NCBI RefSeq assembly: GCF_014641945.1
Contig: NZ_BMIJ01000001.1
Span: 668,585 to 732,584 of the forward strand
DNA length: 64,000 nucleotides
Reading direction: 5' to 3'
DNA from: Marinobacterium zhoushanense
Lineage (GTDB): Bacteria; Pseudomonadota; Gammaproteobacteria; Pseudomonadales; Balneatricaceae
Shown here: piece after piece, positions 57,025 through 64,000 of the stretch
Layout: each line of letters begins with the position of its first letter
Position numbering within the stretch: the stretch's first letter is position 1
Program-made: the position numbers and the translations under genes
The notes under the pieces: generated by a model
What the model was told of the DNA's origin: nothing
The model's input: only the letters and a program-made list of their open reading frames with translations
Databases searched by the model: none

Positions 57025-57555
57025 GTGGAAGCAAGTAATGCCTGGACCCTGAGCCTCGTGGGTGTCGCTATCGGCCTGGTCATCGGTTACCTGCTGGGGC
57101 GCAGTAACAGCAGTCGCCAGCAGGAGATGGCCAGCGAACTGGATGCCGCGCGTGCGGAGCTCAACAAGTACAAGGACGAGGTCACCGAACATTTTGAGAC
57201 AACGGCGGAGCTGGTCAACGGGCTGACCGAGCAGTACCGTCGGGTTCATCAACACCTGGCAACGGGCGCGCAGACGCTGTGCAGCAACGAACAGCCGGGA
57301 GAAGCGTTGCAGGCGTCGCTGCAACCAAGGCTGCACAAGCAGGACATCCCAACCGTGACGGACGCCGTGGACAATGCCGAGGTGGAGGAGCTACCGGAAC
57401 CCCCGCGTGACTATGCGCCAAAACACGCCGACCAGGAGGGCACCCTGTCTGATCGCTACGGCCTCAAAGCTGCACAGGAAGACGGCGAAGAGGAGCAGAC
57501 GCCTCCCCCCGACGTTCCAGCGGATAAAAAAGCAGCGCCCGCTGCGTCGCGCTGA
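57025..57555 (+). CDS. zapG: ZapG/YhcB-family cell-division-associated membrane protein
   Basis: A 176-residue inner-membrane protein with one N-terminal span (LSLVGVAIGLVIGYLLG) and a DUF1043 coiled coil (RQQEMASELDAARAELNKYKDEVTEHFETTAELVNGLTEQYR), then a long polar, proline-rich tail. YhcB/ZapG supports septal and envelope growth in E. coli. The GTG start at 57025 follows an AAGGAGA site; an upstream TTG at 57007 lies before that site. Confidence 0.85.
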   Translation: MEASNAWTLSLVGVAIGLVIGYLLGRSNSSRQQEMASELDAARAELNKYKDEVTEHFETTAELVNGLTEQYRRVHQHLATGAQTLCSNEQPGEALQASLQPRLHKQDIPTVTDAVDNAEVEELPEPPRDYAPKHADQEGTLSDRYGLKAAQEDGEEEQTPPPDVPADKKAAPAASR

Positions 57556-57582
57556 ACAGCGAACCGCTCAGCCGATATCGAT

Positions 57583-58356
57583 TCAAACCGGATTATCGAT
57601 ATCGGCAAAGCGATGCTGGATACCGAAATGGCGCGCCACATGCGCGCCCAGCGCCTGAATCCCGTAGCGTTCGGTGGCATGATGCCCGGCCGCGATATAA
57701 TGGATCCCCGCCTCGCGGGCGAAATGCACTACCGGCTCCGAGATCTCGCCGCTTAGAAAAGCGTCCGCTCCTAAAGCCTTTGCCTGCTCGATCATGCGAT
57801 CCGCGGCCCCCGTGCACCAGGCGATATGACGTATCGGATGGTCACCGCCACTGATCACCTGGGGCTCCCTGCCCAGCGCACCCGCCACCCGCTCGCTGAA
57901 CAGATCCAGCGTGATCGGCTGTGGCAACACCCCGATATTACCCACACTCAAGGGATTCTCGGGCTCCAGCCCACCCTGGACCTCGATACCCAGCAACTTG
58001 GCCAGCCGGGCGTTGTTGCCGTACTCCGGATGCGCATCCAGCGGCAGATGGTAGGCGAGCAGGTTGATATCGGCGCAGAGCAGGGTTTTCAGTCGCCGCT
58101 GCTTTATACCGGTGACCGCTGCGGCCTCCCCTTTCCAGAAGTAACCATGGTGAACCAGCAGCAGGTCGGCTTGCCAGGCCACCGCCTCATCCAGCAGCGC
58201 CTGACAGGCGGTTACGCCGGTCAATATCCGCTGCACATGGGTCCGGCCCTCGACCTGCAAACCGTTTGGACAGTAGTCCTTGAAGCGACCAGCCTGCAGC
58301 AGTTGGTCGCAATAACTCACGATACGCCCGATCTCGACGCCACTATTATCTGTCAT
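57583..58356 (-). CDS. Nif3/YbgI-family dinuclear metal-centre protein
   Basis: A 257-residue protein with the metal-ligand histidines of the family: HHGYFWKG with both histidines (about 69-70), HLPLDAHPEYGNN and the C-terminal HHATERYGIQALG. YCPNGLQVEG is the typical N-terminal block. Relatives form hexameric rings; they are linked to GTP cyclohydrolase-like chemistry or to DNA stress, but the role is unclear. Convergent with zapG over 27 bases and divergent from degS. Confidence 0.92.
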   Translation of the reverse strand: MTDNSGVEIGRIVSYCDQLLQAGRFKDYCPNGLQVEGRTHVQRILTGVTACQALLDEAVAWQADLLLVHHGYFWKGEAAAVTGIKQRRLKTLLCADINLLAYHLPLDAHPEYGNNARLAKLLGIEVQGGLEPENPLSVGNIGVLPQPITLDLFSERVAGALGREPQVISGGDHPIRHIAWCTGAADRMIEQAKALGADAFLSGEISEPVVHFAREAGIHYIAAGHHATERYGIQALGAHVARHFGIQHRFADIDNPV

Positions 58357-58433
58357 CAGAGTTTCCCATTACTCAACAACTATCCGTATAATCTTTGCTT
58401 TTGGTAGTGATCCTGCTTTTGCACAATCGACCT

Positions 58434-59576
58434 ATGCGAATACTTTCATTTCTCGGCTGGCCTATCATCGCGGGCATTCTCGCAGCGGCACTGATACTGC
58501 AGCTCTACCCTCAGCTGTTGCAGAACAGCCCCAGGGTCGAGATTCGCCAGGCCCGCAACGCAGGTAACAGTGTACAAGGCCCGTTCAGCTACGCCGACGC
58601 CGTCGACCTTGCGGCGCCTGCGGTGGTCAACATCTATACTCGCACGCTGGTCGATAGCGAAGGCAACCCTATCGGCAATGACCCGCTCTATAAGCACTAT
58701 TTCAACTCGGAGACGCCGCCGACACAAGAGCGGGTCCACTCCAGCCTGGGTTCAGGGGTTATCATCAACCCGCAGGGCTACGTCGTCACCAACAACCATG
58801 TCATCGCCGGTGCCGATTCAATAGTCGTCGCGCTGCGCGATGGCCGCGAGGCGGTGGCCAAAACTGTGGGTACCGACCCGGAAACCGATATCGCGGTACT
58901 GAAGATCAACCTGAGCGATCTGCCCGATATTACACTGGCGCCGAGTGAAACGCTGCGTGTTGGCGACGTCGTGCTGGCGATCGGCAACCCCTTTGGCGTC
59001 GGCCAGACCGTGACCCAGGGCATCATCAGCGCCACCGACCGCAACAGCCTGGGCCTGAACACGTACGAGGATTTCATTCAGACCGATGCGGCGATCAACC
59101 CGGGTAACTCGGGCGGTGCACTGATCGACCCCAACGGCAATCTGGTTGGCATCAATACCGCAATTTTCAGCAAGTCAGGCGGCTCAGAAGGGATAGGTTT
59201 TGCCATACCCGCGGATCTGGTCAAGCAGGTATTGGAGGATCTGATCGAACGCGGCCGGGTTGTGCGTGGCTGGGTCGGGGTCGAAGCACAACCACTGAAT
59301 CCGAGCCTGGCAGAGTCCTTTGGACTCACTGCCGACCAACACGGCCTGATCATCGCCGGTATCTACAGAGACAGTCCGGCCCATGCGGCGGGACTGCAGC
59401 CGGGTGATATTTTGTTGGCACTCGACGATGTGCCGATCACCGACGATGGCCATACCACAATGAACACCATCGCCCGACTGAAGCCGGGAGAGAAAGCCCG
59501 CTTCACCATCTTCCGCGACGGCACACAGCAGGACGTGGTGGTCACCACCATCGAGCGTCCCACCAATGTCAATTGA
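58434..59576 (+). CDS. DegS/AlgW-type site-1 serine protease
   Basis: A 380-residue periplasmic protease held by one N-terminal span (LGWPIIAGILAAALILQLYP). The trypsin-like domain has its catalytic His in VTNNHVIAGA, the Asp in TDIAVLKI and the Ser in NPGNSGGALI; one PDZ domain follows (about 280-370) with GLIIAGIYRDSPAHAAGLQPGD. DegS/AlgW senses misfolded outer-membrane proteins and cuts the anti-sigma factor RseA/MucA to release sigma-E. Pseudomonas has algW in the same place, beside hisC-hisD. Confidence 0.9.
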   Translation: MRILSFLGWPIIAGILAAALILQLYPQLLQNSPRVEIRQARNAGNSVQGPFSYADAVDLAAPAVVNIYTRTLVDSEGNPIGNDPLYKHYFNSETPPTQERVHSSLGSGVIINPQGYVVTNNHVIAGADSIVVALRDGREAVAKTVGTDPETDIAVLKINLSDLPDITLAPSETLRVGDVVLAIGNPFGVGQTVTQGIISATDRNSLGLNTYEDFIQTDAAINPGNSGGALIDPNGNLVGINTAIFSKSGGSEGIGFAIPADLVKQVLEDLIERGRVVRGWVGVEAQPLNPSLAESFGLTADQHGLIIAGIYRDSPAHAAGLQPGDILLALDDVPITDDGHTTMNTIARLKPGEKARFTIFRDGTQQDVVVTTIERPTNVN

Positions 59577-59591
59577 CGAACATGCAAAAGA

Positions 59592-59617
59592 AAAGGCATG
59601 CCCGAGAGCATGCCTTT
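59592..59617. terminator. Hairpin between convergent degS and hisD
   Basis: AAAGGCATGC, loop CCGAGA, GCATGCCTTT, with AAAAG and TTTT runs on the flanks; it can act on both transcripts, best for the minus strand. Confidence 0.75.
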
Positions 59618-59637
59618 AGCCATTTCAACTGACCGGA

Positions 59638-60945
59638 TCAGGACTTGATCCGGTACTCAGCGGATCGCGCGTGAGCGGTCAAGCCCTCGCCACGCGCCAA
59701 CACCGACGCCACCTTGCCCATCTCCGATGCACCCTCGTCCGAGAACATGATCAGCGACGAACGCTTCTGGAAATCATACACCCCCAGCGGCGAGGAGAAT
59801 CTGGCGGTACCCGAGGTCGGCAGTACGTGGTTCGGTCCGGCACAGTAGTCACCGAGCGCTTCGGCCGTGTAGCGTCCCATAAAGATCGCGCCGGCATGAC
59901 GAATCTCGCCGAGCATCGCCTGCGGGTCGGCCACCGAAAGCTCAAGATGCTCCGGCGCCACGCGATTACTGATACGGGCCGCATCGCTGAGGTCCTGCGC
60001 CTTGATCAGGATGGCGCGGTTGCGCAGCGACGCTTCGATAATCTCGGCCCGCTCCATAGTCGGCAGCAGCTTCTCGATGCTGGCCTGCACCCGGTCGATG
60101 AACTCTGCATCCGGTGATACCAGAATCGGTTGTGCATCTTCGTCGTGCTCGGCCTGGGAAAACAGATCCATCGCCACCCAGTCCGGGTCGGTTTCACCGT
60201 CGCAGATCACCAGGATCTCCGAGGGCCCGGCGATCATATCGATGCCGACCGCGCCGAATACGGCACGCTTGGCAGTGGCCACGAAGATATTGCCAGGACC
60301 AACGATCTTATCCACACGAGGCACGGTTTCGGTGCCATAGGCCAGCGCCGCCACCGCCTGAGCGCCACCAACTGTGAACACACGATTAACGCCAGCCAGC
60401 GCCGCGGCGGCCAGCACCAGCTCATTGACCACGCCGTCGGGCGTCGGCACCACCATGATGATCTCTTCCACGCCCGCTACATGAGCCGGCAGCGCGTTCA
60501 TCAACACGGATGAGGGGTAAGCCGCCTTGCCGCCCGGCACATAGAGCCCAACCCTGTCCATCGGCGTGACCTTTTGACCGAGCATGGTGCCATCGGCCTC
60601 GGTATACTGCCAGGAGGTGGCCAGCTGCCGCTCATGGTAGGCGCGCACCCGCTCGGCCGCTTTCTCCAGCGCCACACGCTGGTCGGCGGGCAGACCTGCC
60701 AGAGCCTGCTGAAGCCGCTCCTGGCCCATCTCCAGCTGCGCCATGGAGGCGACACTCATGCGGTCAAAGCGATTGGTATACTCCACCAGCGCCGCATCGC
60801 CCTCGGCACGGATGCGCCCGATGATCTCGTTGACGATATCGTTGACCCTGGTATCGGATACACTCTCCCAGGCCAGCAGCGCATCAAGACGCGATGCGAA
60901 GTCGTCCTGAGTGCTGTCGAGACGTACCATCTCCAGCTTGCTCAT
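59638..60945 (-). CDS. hisD: Histidinol dehydrogenase
   Basis: Oxidises L-histidinol to histidine in the last two steps of the pathway. The 435-residue protein has the [23 protein letters not shown] block, [31 protein letters not shown] with the zinc and catalytic residues, and [15 protein letters not shown]. It starts inside the hisG stop (ATGA). In Pseudomonas hisC follows; here the degS gene is the next neighbour and hisC is absent. Confidence 0.98.
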   Translation of the reverse strand: MSKLEMVRLDSTQDDFASRLDALLAWESVSDTRVNDIVNEIIGRIRAEGDAALVEYTNRFDRMSVASMAQLEMGQERLQQALAGLPADQRVALEKAAERVRAYHERQLATSWQYTEADGTMLGQKVTPMDRVGLYVPGGKAAYPSSVLMNALPAHVAGVEEIIMVVPTPDGVVNELVLAAAALAGVNRVFTVGGAQAVAALAYGTETVPRVDKIVGPGNIFVATAKRAVFGAVGIDMIAGPSEILVICDGETDPDWVAMDLFSQAEHDEDAQPILVSPDAEFIDRVQASIEKLLPTMERAEIIEASLRNRAILIKAQDLSDAARISNRVAPEHLELSVADPQAMLGEIRHAGAIFMGRYTAEALGDYCAGPNHVLPTSGTARFSSPLGVYDFQKRSSLIMFSDEGASEMGKVASVLARGEGLTAHARSAEYRIKS

Positions 60946-61595
60946 ACCTGTGCCCCCTCGCGCTTGGCGGCGATCGCTTCGGCCAGTTGATCCAGAATCG
61001 GCTGGATCTGGCGGTATTTCATCTTCATCGACGGCTGACCGACGACGAAACGTGAGCTGATATCGGCAATATGCTCCATCGGCTCGAGGCCATTGGCCCT
61101 CAGCGTGTTGCCGGTATCGACGATATCGACGATGCGGTCCGCCAAGCCCATGATCGGCGCCAGCTCCATCGCCCCATACAGTTTGATGATATCGACCTGG
61201 GCGCCCTGGCGGGCAAAGTACTCCTTGGTCACGTTGACGAATTTGGTCGCCACCTTCATCCGTCCCTTAACCGGGGCGGCATCCTTCATGCCAGCGACCA
61301 TCAGCCGGCACTTGGCGATCTCCAGATCGAGCGGTTCGTAGAGGCCCTCACCGCCATGCTCCATCAGCACATCCTTGCCCGCCACGCCCATGTCGGCGCC
61401 GCCATACTCGACGTAGGTCGGCACATCGGTGGCACGAATCACCACCAGCTTGATATGGGGATGGTTGGTATCGAAGATCAGCTTGCGGCTGGAGAAGATA
61501 TCCTCCGCCGGCACGATATTCGCCGCCGCCAGCAACGGCAGCGTCTCCTTCAGAATGCGCCCCTTCGACAGGGCGATGGTCAGCTGTTCTTTCAT
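60942..61595 (-). CDS. hisG: ATP phosphoribosyltransferase, short form
   Basis: First enzyme of histidine synthesis, condensing ATP with PRPP. At 217 residues it is the short HisG_S form, without the ACT-like regulatory domain; short forms need the HisZ partner for activity and feedback. The [18 protein letters not shown] start, [20 protein letters not shown] and the PRPP loop [20 protein letters not shown] are typical. hisZ is not in the window. The start is 16 bases upstream of the murA stop, with the stop overlapping hisD. Confidence 0.96.
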   Translation of the reverse strand: MKEQLTIALSKGRILKETLPLLAAANIVPAEDIFSSRKLIFDTNHPHIKLVVIRATDVPTYVEYGGADMGVAGKDVLMEHGGEGLYEPLDLEIAKCRLMVAGMKDAAPVKGRMKVATKFVNVTKEYFARQGAQVDIIKLYGAMELAPIMGLADRIVDIVDTGNTLRANGLEPMEHIADISSRFVVGQPSMKMKYRQIQPILDQLAEAIAAKREGAQV

Positions 61596-61611
61596 TAGCC
61601 TCTTCGCTCAA

Positions 61612-62886
<1,275 letters not shown>

Positions 62887-62899
62887 TCAGCTGAGCGTT

Positions 62900-63139
62900 T
62901 TACTGCTTGGCAGCCCACTGCTCGGGAGTAAAGGTCTTAATTGAAACAGCGTGGATGGCACCGCTGGCGATCTGCTCGGTCAGGCAGGCGTAAACCAGTT
63001 GCTGTTTTTTCACCGGACTAAGCCCGGCAAAGCATTCACCGACCGCGGTGATCTGAAAATCACAGCCTTCACCTGCTGTATAAACGGTGCAGCCCTCGAG
63101 CTCACGCTCGATGATCTGTTTCACTTCTTCAGCTTGCAT
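62900..63139 (-). CDS. ibaG: BolA-family protein IbaG
   Basis: A 79-residue BolA-like protein (IbaG/YrbA) with the core CDFQITAVGECFAGLSPVKKQQLVYA and the C-terminal IHAVSIKTFTPEQW. Such proteins bind [2Fe-2S] clusters with monothiol glutaredoxins; the Cys/His ligand set is partly present. The start at 63139 with GGAG seven bases upstream is preferred to upstream codons that run to 63220. Its position beside murA and the mla genes is the usual one for IbaG. Confidence 0.9.
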   Translation of the reverse strand: MQAEEVKQIIERELEGCTVYTAGEGCDFQITAVGECFAGLSPVKKQQLVYACLTEQIASGAIHAVSIKTFTPEQWAAKQ

Positions 63140-63295
63140 GCGCAACTCCGAGTGCAGAGTATGGGTTCGTTTCTGGACAGGGAGGGAATGATACAGCTTC
63201 ACCGCAGCGCGGGCCACCACAGGACCGACAGCGAGCGGAGAAGCAGGGGGGAGGGTTCGACGCTGGCGATGGAATAACCCGCGCCGACCTTTGCA

Positions 63296-63592
63296 TCAGG
63301 CGTCGCGTAACGCCCCATCCAGTCCGACCAGGTCGGCGATCGCGTCCAGATCGGAGGGGATATTGATGGCGCTCAACTCTAGACTGTTGCGCGCCGCCAA
63401 ACGGCAACAGGCGAGCCAGAGTGCCAAAGCCGAGCTATCGACGCGGGTGACCTGGCTAAAATCCAGCTGGCAGCGCTCCGTCTGTTTACTCAGTAGTGCC
63501 TCGACCTCGGCTCGGACGGCCATGATTGTGCCAAACAGCAGTTCGCCGCTGAGTGCAATGACGCCAGGCGAGGACTGCTCAACCTTCGTCAC
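63296..63592 (-). CDS. mlaB: STAS-domain protein MlaB
   Basis: A 98-residue cytoplasmic STAS domain (LSGELLFGTIMAVRAEVEALL, LDFSQVTRVDSSALALWLACC with its conserved Asp-Ser-Ser) that regulates the MlaFE phospholipid transporter. GTG at 63592 is chosen: GAGAGG lies six bases upstream and the start overlaps the end of mlaC by 14 bases. It is the last visible gene of the mla operon. Confidence 0.9.
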   Translation of the reverse strand: MTKVEQSSPGVIALSGELLFGTIMAVRAEVEALLSKQTERCQLDFSQVTRVDSSALALWLACCRLAARNSLELSAINIPSDLDAIADLVGLDGALRDA

Positions 63593-64000
63593 TTTCGCCC
63601 TCTCCGCCCGTCGCCTTGATCGACACCTGCGATTCCCAGCCATCGATGACACCGGTGACACTGTTGTAGCGTTGATAGAGATCGGCGAACTGGTTCTTGA
63701 ACGTCAAGCGCAGATTGACACCATCGACGTTGACGTTGACCAGTGTCCAGCGATCCCCCTGCTTCAGCATGTAGTACACCAAACCATAGCTGTTGCCATT
63801 GGCGGCACGCACGTTGACCGTCACCACCTGCTTCTCCGGCTCAGGGCTCTCGGCCTGCTGCGGCTGAATCTCGTAGGTTTCGAACTCGAAACCGACGATC
63901 GCCTTGGCAAAGGTTTTCAGCAACGTAGTCTTGAACACCTCGGAAAAACGACTCAGCTCCTCGTCGGAAGCCTGGCGGTAGTACTTGCCCATAACCCGCT
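63579..64000 (-). CDS. mlaC: MlaC/Ttg2D phospholipid-binding protein (partial, 5' end beyond the window)
   Basis: The C-terminal 139 residues of the periplasmic carrier that moves phospholipids between the outer-membrane MlaA and the inner-membrane MlaFEDB complex. KYYRQASDEELSRFSEVFKTTL and VNVNVDGVNLRLTFKNQFADLYQRYNSVTGVIDGW match MlaC. The first Met in the window (at 63992) is internal: the frame continues through the window edge as RVMGKYYRQA. The gene ends GGEGESDEG, overlapping mlaB. Confidence 0.92.
   Translation of the reverse strand, partial: RVMGKYYRQASDEELSRFSEVFKTTLLKTFAKAIVGFEFETYEIQPQQAESPEPEKQVVTVNVRAANGNSYGLVYYMLKQGDRWTLVNVNVDGVNLRLTFKNQFADLYQRYNSVTGVIDGWESQVSIKATGGEGESDEG

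Overview
The window is a gene-dense stretch of bacterial chromosome with high GC content, about 60 protein genes, no rRNA or tRNA genes that I can see, and no insertion sequence, integrase or CRISPR array. Gene content and order point to a marine gammaproteobacterium of the Oceanospirillales/Pseudomonadales type (Marinobacterium- or Neptuniibacter-like). The blocks argG-motY-rnt-peroxiredoxin-grxD-argD-argF and mlaC-mlaB-ibaG-murA-hisG-hisD-degS/algW-nif3-zapG are recognisable from Pseudomonas and relatives. I assign no species.

Layout. 1-6900: arginine biosynthesis (argG, argD, argF) interleaved with a MotY-like flagellar protein, RNase T, a 2-Cys peroxiredoxin and glutaredoxin GrxD. 6900-12800: MetR, a class II DAHP synthase overlapping a YqcC-like protein, a Kef-type K+/H+ antiporter and a DUF3549 protein. 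12800-15400: a DnaT-like protein overlapping a lambda-P-like helicase-loader candidate, then purU. 15500-20750: an AMP/thymidine phosphorylase-like gene fused by a stop/start overlap to a PRPP-synthetase-like gene, nfsA, a small unknown gene whose ribosome-binding site lies in a strong hairpin, a COG0523 GTPase and a cold-shock protein. 21600-26700: a NIT-domain chemoreceptor, YgiQ-type radical SAM protein and MtgA. 26900-30950: a MocR regulator divergent from a DUF1127 gene, followed by a two-gene AAA-ATPase cassette behind a sigma-54-type promoter. 30960-37060: cytochrome c with an Anr/FNR box, class I fumarase, a UbiA prenyltransferase, TrhP/YegQ, ThpR and a coiled-coil membrane protein. 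37160-40930: groESL with two tandem sigma-32-like promoters, FxsA and a FabG-like reductase behind a 29-bp palindrome. 40980-46520: an AttH/CrtC-like lipoprotein with an FtsX-type permease and ATPase, and an AmpG-like MFS protein. 46560-49200: a Fur-box-controlled six-cysteine small protein, YajQ, PanE and PPK2. 49240-54920: a cobalamin riboswitch, btuB, a PduO-type adenosyltransferase, a secreted twin-CX3C protein, an HDOD-GAF protein and a BtuF-like binding protein. 55030-56960: AcuI/YhdH divergent from a GntR/FCD regulator with two identical-type operators. 57000-64000: ZapG, Nif3, DegS/AlgW, hisD-hisG-murA-ibaG, mlaB and partial mlaC.

Most of the window is housekeeping. The parts that look least explained are the AAA cassette at 28819-30946, the Fur-controlled small protein at 46569-46893, the secreted twin-CX3C protein inside the B12 cluster at 52081, the phosphorylase/PRPP-synthetase pair at 15531-17953, the lambda-P/DnaT pair at 12808-14449 and the hairpin-masked gene at 18912-19289. 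All functions are inferred by reading the sequences; no database search was run.
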